Assembly: GCA_946183335.1 (NCBI GenBank)
Contig: CAMGZN010000005.1
Coordinates: 1 to 22,065, forward strand
From: an uncultured Caryophanales bacterium
GTDB lineage: Bacteria > Bacillota_I > Bacilli_A > RFN20 > CAG-826
Direction: 5' to 3'
DNA length: 22,065 nt
Positions 5,723-12,782 of the stretch are shown here, piece by piece. The notes beneath the pieces are model-generated. The model did not search any database. It saw only the letters and a program-made list of their open reading frames with translations, and was not told where the DNA came from. The translations under genes and the position numbers were made by a program. Every line of letters begins with the position of its first letter. Within the stretch, counting starts at the first letter, position 1.

Positions 5723-5753
5723 CATCTCGTTTTAGATGTTTTCTTAATATAGA
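5723..5753 (+). promoter_or_regulatory. Upstream region of the Y-family polymerase: inverted repeat and -10 box
   Basis: CATCT-N6-AGATG (5723-5738) sits where a -35 box would lie. TATAGA (5748-5753) is a plausible -10, ten bases before the ATG. No Shine-Dalgarno is present in ATATTAACAAATG, so the mRNA may be leaderless. The repeat could be an operator. It does not match the Firmicute LexA box (GAAC-N4-GTTC type) even though SOS control would be expected for this gene pair. Confidence 0.4.
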
Positions 5754-5763
5754 ATATTAACAA

Positions 5764-7008
5764 ATGGAGAGAAGTATTGCCGTTATCGATATGAAGGCTT
5801 TTTATGCCTCTGTTGAATGCCACGACAGGGGTCTAAATCCTTTTACAACCCCTTTAGCAGTCTGTGATCCAACTCGTGGAGATGGAACAATTGTTCTTTC
5901 TGTTTCTCCATACTTAAAAACACTCGGTTATCCATCAGTTTGTCGTCGAAGAGATCTTAAAGATGTCCCTGATCTAATTTTGGCAATGCCAAGAATGCAG
6001 AAATACATTGAGAAATCTGCCGAAATTCTCTCGGTTGCATTAGATTTCGTTGGAGAAGACGACATTCATGTTTATTCCATCGATGAATTTTTCGTTAATC
6101 TTGGTCCGTATCTCAAAATGTATGAATGTACCCCAAAACAATTAACCCAAAAAATTCAAAAAGCGATCTTTGATAAAACTGGTTTAATCACAACCGCTGG
6201 TGTCTCATATAATATGTTGCTCGCAAAAGTCGCACTCGACTGTGACGCTAAAAACAAACCACCATATATTTCCGTTTGGACCGAGAAGGATATTAAAAAT
6301 AAACTCTGGAAAATTACTCCTTTATCAAAAATGTGGGGTATTAACGTTGGTTACGAACGCAAACTAAACAATTTAGGTATCACAACCATCGGGCAACTAG
6401 CAAATACTGATAAAGATTTTATGAAAGCCCAGTTTGGTGTGATGGGTGAACAGCTTTGGGAACATGCTAACGGAATTGATAACACAGATTTACGTGAAAA
6501 ATATGTTCCACGAGAGACTTCTTTATCCATCGGACAGGTTCTAATGAGAGACTATAGTCCAAAAGAAGCTGAATTAATCATTAAAGAAATGAATGACGAG
6601 CTCTGTATTCGCTTGCGAGCACAAAAACAGAAAACAAGTTGCATTAGTCTCACTATTTTATACACCGTTACTGAAGGCGGAGGTTTTTCTCACCAATGCA
6701 AACTTGATTTCCCAACAGATGATTCCGAAACAATCCTCGAAGATGTTTATCGCTTATATAGAAAATATGTTGGAAATCATAAAGTGAGACGAATTTCGAT
6801 TAACTTCTCTCATTTAAGTGATGAACAGAGCTTGCAACTCTCTTTATTCGAGGAACCAAGAGACACAATCGCAAGAAGTAATCTTCAAGCTGTCATGGAT
6901 ACTCTCAAATTAAAATATGGAAAAGATATTGTTTTACGTGCTTCTTCTTTATTAGATGAGAGTACAATTAGAGAACGACATCAACAGATAGGTGGGCATA
7001 GACGATGA
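5764..7008 (+). CDS. Y-family (translesion) DNA polymerase, DinB/UvrX-like
   Basis: A 414-residue polymerase of the PolY2/UvrX/YqjW type that copies past damaged bases. The metal-binding residues are visible: Asp9 in AVIDMKAFYASVE, and Asp107-Glu108 in YSIDEFF. A DNA-binding fingers/thumb region follows, with the helix-hairpin-helix-like segment MWGINVGYERKLNNLGITTIGQLA, then the little-finger domain. QLSLF at residues 358-362 is a canonical beta-clamp binding motif. It overlaps the downstream YolD-like gene by four bases (ATGA), the arrangement seen for Bacillus uvrX/yolD-type pairs. The start lacks a Shine-Dalgarno. It reads divergently from the membrane protein gene. Confidence 0.93.
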   Translation: MERSIAVIDMKAFYASVECHDRGLNPFTTPLAVCDPTRGDGTIVLSVSPYLKTLGYPSVCRRRDLKDVPDLILAMPRMQKYIEKSAEILSVALDFVGEDDIHVYSIDEFFVNLGPYLKMYECTPKQLTQKIQKAIFDKTGLITTAGVSYNMLLAKVALDCDAKNKPPYISVWTEKDIKNKLWKITPLSKMWGINVGYERKLNNLGITTIGQLANTDKDFMKAQFGVMGEQLWEHANGIDNTDLREKYVPRETSLSIGQVLMRDYSPKEAELIIKEMNDELCIRLRAQKQKTSCISLTILYTVTEGGGFSHQCKLDFPTDDSETILEDVYRLYRKYVGNHKVRRISINFSHLSDEQSLQLSLFEEPRDTIARSNLQAVMDTLKLKYGKDIVLRASSLLDESTIRERHQQIGGHRR

Positions 7009-7322
7009 GTGATCGCGGAATGATGAAATGGGCTCCATATAGATCTTTGGTTGAACAAAGTGAATTTTTAGAGCACATGCGATACGAGAAAAACAAAAAA
7101 GCTCGTCCGACTCTCACTGAAGATAGGAAAGAAGAGATTAATCGAGTACTACAAAACTACAAAGGTGAGATTGTCGGCATTACTTATTACTCTGACGGTT
7201 ACACTTATCTACTTAAAACAAAGATTAAACGTATTGATATCGAGAATCAACAACTAATCTTGCCTCAAGGAAAATTAAAATTCCGCGATATTGTGCGAAT
7301 TGAAAATAGCGAGGTTTTGTAA
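7005..7322 (+). CDS. YolD-like protein
   Basis: A 105-residue protein beginning MSDRGMMKWAPYRSLVEQSEFL, the typical opening of YolD-like (PF08863) proteins, which are encoded next to Y-family polymerases in Firmicutes. The C-terminal half (GEIVGITYYSDGYTYLLKTKI to LKFRDIVRIE) looks like a small beta-barrel. The ATG overlaps the polymerase stop codon (ATGA), implying coupled translation. A partner or regulatory role with the polymerase is inferred from this conserved pairing; the biochemical function is not known. A strong terminator follows seven bases after the stop. Confidence 0.85.
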   Translation: MSDRGMMKWAPYRSLVEQSEFLEHMRYEKNKKARPTLTEDRKEEINRVLQNYKGEIVGITYYSDGYTYLLKTKIKRIDIENQQLILPQGKLKFRDIVRIENSEVL

Positions 7323-7328
7323 AGAAAA

Positions 7329-7353
7329 ATCCGCGATTTGCCGCGGATTTTTT
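7329..7353 (+). terminator. Bidirectional terminator between yolD-like gene and aminopeptidase gene
   Basis: A perfect 7-bp stem ATCCGCG/CGCGGAT (7329-7335 and 7342-7348) with a six-base loop. Six T residues follow on the plus strand and TTTTTC on the minus strand, so it can serve both converging genes. Confidence 0.9.
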
Positions 7354-7368
7354 AATTTTCAAGTTTAA

Positions 7369-8595
7369 TTAGAAGGCCCAATTTCCATTACGGAAGATTT
7401 GCACTTTTTCCCCTTTTCTGGTGTAGCCGGTAATATTGAGGTCTTTGCTTCCAATCATGAAATCGACATGGATTGAGGAGTCATTAAACCCATAATCAAT
7501 GAGTTCTTTGTGGCTCTTCTTTTCATAGTCTTTCAATAGATGTGTAAAGGCGTGTCCAAGAGCTAAGTGACAAGCAGCGTTCTCATCAAATAAGGTGTTA
7601 TAGAAGAGAATTCCGGTGTTATTAATTGGGGAATCATACGGGACAAGAGCCACTTCTCCAAGCATAGTTGCACCTTCATCTTGGCTAATCATGTGTTTGA
7701 GAAGTTCTTCGCCCTTCTTAGCGTGGACTTCCACCACTTTACCATTTTTAAAGGTGATGGAGAAGTCTTCAATTAACTCTCCGTTATAGGAAAGTGGTTT
7801 TGTGGAAACAACTGTTCCTTCGGCTTTGCCCTTCCATGGAGAAGTGAAGCATTCTTCGGTTGGGAGGTTTGGATTAAAGAAACGGTGTGTGCCTTGGGTA
7901 TATTCACCTCCAGCAGCCCATTTCACGTCTGGCATCAACCAAACCTTAAAGTCGGTTCCGTTGCTGCTCTCATAATGGAGATAATCCAAATCCAACGATG
8001 AGAGATATTGAGCATGTTTTTCTAGGTTCTTATTATGTTCTTTCCAATTTTTAATTGGATCGCCATTACATCTGGCGGTCTCAAAAATCTTTTCCCAGAG
8101 TTTATCAACGGCTTTTTTGGCTGGAAGTTCTGGGAAAACCTTTTTGGCCCATTCCTTAGATGCAGCCCCAACAATGACCCATTGGTATTTGTTTTCTCTT
8201 TCATCACGGAATGGTTTTAAAATTGGATAGACGGCTTGATTGACTTTAACAAGTTTTGCTTGATTAACGCCTTTCATGGCGTCTGGAGAGCTTGATTCAA
8301 TAAAAATAGCGACTGGAAGAGTCTTGTTAATATATTTTTCTTTCTCTAATTTCCATTCTGGAATATAAGAAAGAGCTTTAACTGAAGCTTTCTTATAATG
8401 AGTATTACTAATTTTGTCAGACATCCAATTGACGGTAACATAGTTAGCACCCATCTTATAGCATTGAGCTACAACAAAATTTGCTAGATCTTCTTGATCA
8501 ACATTTGCATAGAGTTGGACGTCTTGTCCTTTTTGAACATTCGCTCCAACTTTAACAATTAATTCAGCATACTTTTTTAACAGAGATTTCTTCAT
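7369..8595 (-). CDS. Aminopeptidase, M29 family (AmpS/PepS type)
   Basis: About 408 residues matching the metal-dependent M29 aminopeptidases, cytoplasmic exopeptidases that release N-terminal residues from peptides. The C-terminal metal-binding region is intact: Glu in NLPTEECFTSP, Glu in MLGEVALVP, His in ENAACHLALGHAF, and the His/Asp pair in SSIHVDFMIGS. The length is normal for the family (about 400-415). The start at 8595 (MKKSLL) is preferred over the ATG at 8601 because GAGG lies eight bases before the former and only two before the latter. An extended -10 promoter (TGTTAGAAT) at 8616-8624 drives it, divergent from the DUF308-like gene. Confidence 0.92.
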   Translation of the reverse strand: MKKSLLKKYAELIVKVGANVQKGQDVQLYANVDQEDLANFVVAQCYKMGANYVTVNWMSDKISNTHYKKASVKALSYIPEWKLEKEKYINKTLPVAIFIESSSPDAMKGVNQAKLVKVNQAVYPILKPFRDERENKYQWVIVGAASKEWAKKVFPELPAKKAVDKLWEKIFETARCNGDPIKNWKEHNKNLEKHAQYLSSLDLDYLHYESSNGTDFKVWLMPDVKWAAGGEYTQGTHRFFNPNLPTEECFTSPWKGKAEGTVVSTKPLSYNGELIEDFSITFKNGKVVEVHAKKGEELLKHMISQDEGATMLGEVALVPYDSPINNTGILFYNTLFDENAACHLALGHAFTHLLKDYEKKSHKELIDYGFNDSSIHVDFMIGSKDLNITGYTRKGEKVQIFRNGNWAF

Positions 8596-8615
8596 CGCCA
8601 TTACCTCGCTTGGCT

Positions 8616-8624
8616 ATTCTAACA
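8616..8624 (-). promoter_or_regulatory. Extended -10 promoter of the aminopeptidase gene
   Basis: The minus strand reads TGTTAGAAT, with the -10 hexamer TAGAAT at 8616-8621 and a TGn extension. The -35 region is T-rich and not consensus. Confidence 0.5.
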
Positions 8625-8641
8625 CAAAACGAGTGAAAAAA

Positions 8642-8671
8642 TAGACTTTTTATAAAATAAATAGATATAAT
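8642..8671 (+). promoter_or_regulatory. Promoter of the DUF308-like gene
   Basis: TAGACT (8642-8647), an 18-base spacer and a perfect TATAAT (8666-8671). Transcription would start near 8678, downstream of the in-frame GTG at 8673. This supports ATG at 8691 as the true start. Confidence 0.55.
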
Positions 8672-8690
8672 TTTGGTGGGAGATATCAAA

Positions 8691-9341
8691 ATGAAGAAAA
8701 CATCTTTATTAAATAGCATTTGGCTTTGTATTGAAGCGGCCTTATTAGCGACACTTGGAGTACTCACGATTATCTATGCTAAAAACACCGATGCATGGAA
8801 TGTGATTGGCTACATTACCGGCGTCCTAATTCTCATTGATGGTTTGCTTCGATTAGGTTTATTTATTCTCACGCGTTCTATTAACGTAAGTAAGATTGAT
8901 TTATATCGTGGAATCACTGAGGTTACGTTTGGGGTCTTCGTTTTGATTCGTCCAGAGATTGTTGTGACATACTTCACATTATTTATCGCGATCGCTTTAG
9001 TGGTTGTCGGACTCGTCTTCTTTATTGAAACAATCATCACGAACGTACGTACATCCGAAAACAAATGGGCTCTAGTGATGTCTTATCTTCTTTCCGCGAT
9101 TGTGATTGGACTTGGTATCTTTGCGTTGATCTATTATCCATATGACTTATCGAAAGCTGGGGGTACAAACTCAATATCTGTTTTATTAATCGTGATTGGA
9201 ATCATCTTTGTCATCACTGCGTTTGGCATTGTTATCGCGTTAATTGCGCGTAAGAAAAAAGAAACAAAAGAGACTCAAGTAATCGATATAGAAATTGCTA
9301 AACAACGTTCTGAAAAACGAGAGAAAAAATTGAAGAAATAA
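8691..9341 (+). CDS. DUF308/HdeD-like membrane protein
   Basis: A 216-residue integral membrane protein with about six hydrophobic helices arranged as repeating short pairs with G-x-G-type turns (for example SIWLCIEAALLATLGVLTII, VIGYITGVLILIDGLLRLGL, LLIVIGIIFVITAFGIVI). A Lys/Glu-rich cytoplasmic tail follows (last ~30 residues). The spacing and the GVLILIDGLLRL-type segments resemble the DUF308/HdeD family, whose biochemical role is unclear outside acid stress in enterics. The start at 8691 is supported by GGGAG nine bases upstream. It stands alone with its own promoter and terminator. Confidence 0.7.
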   Translation: MKKTSLLNSIWLCIEAALLATLGVLTIIYAKNTDAWNVIGYITGVLILIDGLLRLGLFILTRSINVSKIDLYRGITEVTFGVFVLIRPEIVVTYFTLFIAIALVVVGLVFFIETIITNVRTSENKWALVMSYLLSAIVIGLGIFALIYYPYDLSKAGGTNSISVLLIVIGIIFVITAFGIVIALIARKKKETKETQVIDIEIAKQRSEKREKKLKK

Positions 9342-9356
9342 TTGAGAATTGCAGTA

Positions 9357-9384
9357 AAAAAGCCCTGAACTAGCAGGGCTTTTT
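9357..9384 (+). terminator. Bidirectional terminator between DUF308-like gene and secG
   Basis: AGCCCTG/CAGGGCT (9361-9367 and 9374-9380) with a six-base loop, flanked by A-run and T-run so that it works on both strands. It closes the plus-strand gene and the minus-strand secA-prfB-uvrB-secG unit. Confidence 0.9.
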
Positions 9385-9396
9385 AACTTGTCTTAA

Positions 9397-9627
9397 TTAA
9401 GCATTAAGTACGCTAATCAAGAGGGCTAAGAACATAAACACCACAATAAATGAGAACGTCAGGATTGTGATGACCTTTTCGGATCCACGTTCTTTTTGTT
9501 TCACGAAGATGTTCATTCCGCCACCAGTAATAGCACCGGAAGCACCTTCTGATTTACCACCTTGAAGCAAAGATAAAACAATAATGATTAAGGCGATAAC
9601 TAAGAAGATAATGTCATACCATTTCAT
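9397..9627 (-). CDS. secG: Protein translocase subunit SecG
   Basis: A 76-residue protein with two transmembrane helices (about residues 3-21 and 52-74). Between them is the conserved glycine-rich cytoplasmic loop SLLQGGKSEGASGAITGGG, typical of SecG. SecG is the small accessory subunit of the SecYEG channel and helps SecA-driven preprotein movement. The start is MKWYD at 9627, where AAGGA lies about eight bases upstream; an upstream in-frame ATG at 9681 lacks this and would add a non-conserved extension. It is the last gene of a unit that begins with secA, so two translocation components are probably co-expressed. A bidirectional terminator follows. Confidence 0.92.
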   Translation of the reverse strand: MKWYDIIFLVIALIIIVLSLLQGGKSEGASGAITGGGMNIFVKQKERGSEKVITILTFSFIVVFMFLALLISVLNA

Positions 9628-9689
9628 ATTGTTTTTCCTTTCAAGCGTTAATATTTTTTCACAATTCAATATATAAAGCAAACGCTTTA

Positions 9690-11666
9690 TTAATTAATTT
9701 CGGCTTTCAGTTCGAAAATAATGTCGCGAAGTTCAGCGGCTTTTTCAAACTCATAAGCTTTCGCGGCAGCACGCATATCTGCTTCAAGACGTTTAATTTC
9801 ACGAGCAATTTCACTTTTTGTGAAATGTCCTTTCTTCTTATCAATTCTTTCGGTTTCTGTTTCGATATTTTTAATCGGAGCACGGATTTCTTTAATAATT
9901 GTTTCTGGAACAATACCGTTTTCATCGTTGTATTGTTTTTGAATACTTCGACGACGATTTGTTTCATCAATCGCAACCTTCATCGAATCTGTAATTGTGT
10001 CGGCATACATAATGACACGTCCGTTTTTATTACGTGCGGCACGACCAATAATTTGGATGAGTGAACGAGCGGATCTTAAGAATCCTTCTTTATCCGCATC
10101 TAAAATTGAAATCAATGAAACTTCTGGAATATCAAGACCTTCACGAAGGAGGTTAATGCCGACTAAAACATCATATTTTCCTTTGCGAAGTTGATAGATA
10201 ATTTCCGTTCTTTCCAACGTCTTTGTTTCATTGTGCAAATATGCGACTTTTATACCTCTTTCCTTCAAAAACTCCGTCAAATCCTCAGCCATTCTGATAG
10301 TTAAGGTAACAATCATTGCCCTTTCATTCTTGGCAATTCTTTGTTTAATTTCATAGATTAAATCATCAATTTGACCAAGAGTTTTTCTCACTTCCACCGC
10401 TGGATCAAGAAGACCGGTCGGACGAATAATTTGTTCAACGACCTGATTGTTTGCTTGGCCGAGCTCATAATCGCCCGGTGTTGCAGAAGTACAAATTGTT
10501 TGAGGCATTAATGATTCAAATTCTTCAAAGTTAAGTGGTCTATTATCTAAAGCACTTGGAAGTCTAAATCCATACTCAACAAGGGTTTCTTTTCTAGAAC
10601 GATCTCCGTTATACATTCCACGAACTTGCGGGAAGGTAACGTGGGATTCATCAATAACTAAAAGGAAGTCTTTTGGAAAATAATCCATTAAGCAGAATGG
10701 ACGTTGACCAGCTGGACGTTGGTCGATATGACGAGAGTAGTTTTCAATACCTGGACACATGCCAAATTCAAGCATGTTTTCCATGTCCATTTTGGTTCTC
10801 ATCTCTAAACGTTCGGCTTCTAAAAGCTTTCCATTATCTTTGAAATATTTGAGTCTTTCTTCAAGTTCTTTGGAGATTGATTCTGTGGCTCGAGCAATAC
10901 GCTCATGAGTTGAAGCGTGGTCGTATGCTGGAAAAATTGGATAAGTCTTGTATGACTCTTTTACTTCTCCTGTTAGCATAGAAACTATGCTAATTCTTTC
11001 GATTTCATCGCCAAAAGTATCGATTCTTAAAGCTTCCTCTGTTAAATGAGGCGGGCAAATTTCAATGACATCACCACGCACTCTAAATGTACCTGGTTTA
11101 AGGTCCATCATGTTTCTTGTGTATTGGGCATCAACGAGTTTTTTAAGGAATCGTTTTCGATCAATTTCTTCACCGACACGAATCTCAAAAACTAATCGAC
11201 GATATTCATCCGGATCAGTTAATCCATAGATCGACGCAACAGAACCAACAATAATTGTGTCGCTGCGTTCAAGAATAGAGTTAATCGCCGAGGTTCTTAA
11301 CATCTCGATTTCTTCATTCATCACCGCTGATTTATCAATATAGGTATCGGATTTTGGAAGATAAGCTTCTGGTTGATAGAAATCAAAGTTGGAAACGAAA
11401 TATTCAACACGGTTATTTGGGAATAATTCTTTAAATTCAGCGTATAGTTGTGCCGCTAAAGTTTTATTATGAACGAGAACAAGTGTTGGTTTTTGGACAC
11501 GTTCAATGACGTTTGCAATCGTAAAGGTTTTTCCAGTACCAGTCGCGCCCAAAAGAACTTGAAGATGTTTCTTCTCGTTTAAGCCTTTGACGAGACCTTC
11601 AATTGCTTGAGGTTGATCACCAGTAGGTTTGAAATTTGATACAATTTTAAACTCGTGTTTTTCCAT
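9690..11666 (-). CDS. uvrB: Excinuclease ABC subunit B (UvrB)
   Basis: A 658-residue nucleotide excision repair helicase-like subunit that takes damaged DNA from UvrA and positions UvrC. Walker A is GATGTGKT at residues 40-47. Helicase motifs include LLVIDESHVTFPQ, CTSATPGDYE and QIIGRAARN. The C-terminal UVR domain (KRLEADMRAAAKAYEFEKAAELRD) contacts UvrC. The beta-hairpin that locks the damaged strand reads YFVSNFDFYQPEAY (about residues 89-102), with N, F, F and Y where bacilli usually have four tyrosines. The start codon overlaps the prfB stop (TAATG), so translation is probably coupled. Length is normal. Confidence 0.97.
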   Translation of the reverse strand: MEKHEFKIVSNFKPTGDQPQAIEGLVKGLNEKKHLQVLLGATGTGKTFTIANVIERVQKPTLVLVHNKTLAAQLYAEFKELFPNNRVEYFVSNFDFYQPEAYLPKSDTYIDKSAVMNEEIEMLRTSAINSILERSDTIIVGSVASIYGLTDPDEYRRLVFEIRVGEEIDRKRFLKKLVDAQYTRNMMDLKPGTFRVRGDVIEICPPHLTEEALRIDTFGDEIERISIVSMLTGEVKESYKTYPIFPAYDHASTHERIARATESISKELEERLKYFKDNGKLLEAERLEMRTKMDMENMLEFGMCPGIENYSRHIDQRPAGQRPFCLMDYFPKDFLLVIDESHVTFPQVRGMYNGDRSRKETLVEYGFRLPSALDNRPLNFEEFESLMPQTICTSATPGDYELGQANNQVVEQIIRPTGLLDPAVEVRKTLGQIDDLIYEIKQRIAKNERAMIVTLTIRMAEDLTEFLKERGIKVAYLHNETKTLERTEIIYQLRKGKYDVLVGINLLREGLDIPEVSLISILDADKEGFLRSARSLIQIIGRAARNKNGRVIMYADTITDSMKVAIDETNRRRSIQKQYNDENGIVPETIIKEIRAPIKNIETETERIDKKKGHFTKSEIAREIKRLEADMRAAAKAYEFEKAAELRDIIFELKAEIN

Positions 11667-12782
11667 TACTTTAACTCAGAATTCCTCGATAAAAGTTCAA
11701 GATATGCATAGATAAAGTCATCTAATTCGCCGTCCATTACTGCGTCGACATCCGCGGTTGAATAGTCGGTTCGATTATCTTTAACCATTGTGTATGGACA
11801 GAAGACATATGAACGAATTTGACTACCCCATTCAATGTCTTTTTGTTCACCAACAATGTTTTGAAGTTGTTTTTGTTTTTCCTCCATCTGGAGTTGATAG
11901 AGTTTTGATTTCAGCATTCTCATTGCTGTTTCTTTGTTTGATAACTGCGATCTTTCAACCTGACAAGAAACAACTATTCCAGTTGGAATATGAGAGATTC
12001 GAACAGCGGTTTCGACTTTATTAACATTTTGTCCGCCGGCGCCACCGCTTCGGTAAGTATCAACGCGAATATCTTTCTCGTTGATATTAATATCAACGTC
12101 GTCATCAAAAATAGGCACAACATTGACTGATGCAAATGATGTATGACGACGTTTGTTCGCATCAAATGGAGAAATACGAACTAATCGGTGGACGCCCTTC
12201 TCGGATTTAAGTAATCCATAGGCATCTTTACCACTAATTGATAGAACCATCGATTTGATTCCGGCTTCTTCGCCTGGCTGACAATCTAACACTTGAAATT
12301 TCATGTGGTGACGTTCGCACCAACGGACATACATTCTTGAAAGCATGTCGGCCCAATCTTGAGCCTCTGTGCCTCCTGCACCGCTATGAATTTCAAGGGT
12401 GACATTGAGATGATCAAACTCGCCTTTAAAGAGTAATTGCTTGCGGAAATCTTTGACGGTTTTGCTTAAATCTCCCAGCAATTCCTCAATAAATGCTCGT
12501 AAATCTTCATCATTTTCAGCACACGAAAAGATGAGATTTTTGAGTTCTTTATGATTTTTATTTATCCCGACGTAAGTGTCTCTTTCATACTTTGCGTCGT
12601 TATATTCATCGATGACTTTAAGAGCTTTTTTCTGGTCAGACCAAAAGTCATCCTTGTTTTGGATGGCTTCAAGCTCTTCAATCTTTTTATTTAAGAAAGC
12701 CAGGTCAAAGAGAGTCACCGAGTCTGTAGACAGTTTCGGTTAGACGATCAAATTCTAACTTTAGTTCTTGCAGCTCTTTCAT
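11666..12782 (-). CDS. prfB: Peptide chain release factor 2 (RF2), with programmed +1 frameshift
   Basis: RF2 recognises UAA and UGA and releases the finished peptide. Translation starts at ATG 12782, overlapping the secA stop (TAATG) with AGGA upstream. It reads 25 codons (MKELQELKLEFDRLTETVYR then LGDSL) to an in-frame TGA at 12705-12707. A +1 slip on CTT-TGA-C (12710-12704) continues as DLAFLNKK, giving 371 residues. GGTGA four bases before CTT can act as the stimulatory internal Shine-Dalgarno. The stop-recognition tripeptide SPF (in VRISPFDANKRR) and the catalytic GGQ (in SGGAGGQNVNK) are intact. Regulation is autogenous: low RF2 favours the shift. Annotated without the shift, the gene would seem to start near 12718 and be 350 residues. 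Confidence 0.96.
12701..12724 (-). promoter_or_regulatory. RF2 programmed +1 frameshift site
   Basis: The minus strand reads CTC GGT GAC TCT CTT TGA CC. CTT TGA C is the universal prfB shift site. GGTGA pairs with the UCACC of the 16S 3' end. The internal Shine-Dalgarno to CTT spacing is four bases, one more than in the E. coli site. Confidence 0.93.

Noticed and set aside
5690..5763. LexA/SOS box upstream of the Y-family polymerase
   Set aside because: No GAAC-N4-GTTC-type palindrome is present; only CATCT-N6-AGATG was found and is reported as an unknown repeat.
9643..9687. AAGCGTT/AACGCTT inverted repeat between uvrB and secG
   Set aside because: Seven pairs separated by 31 AT-rich bases without a T-run; too weak for a terminator and no operator context.
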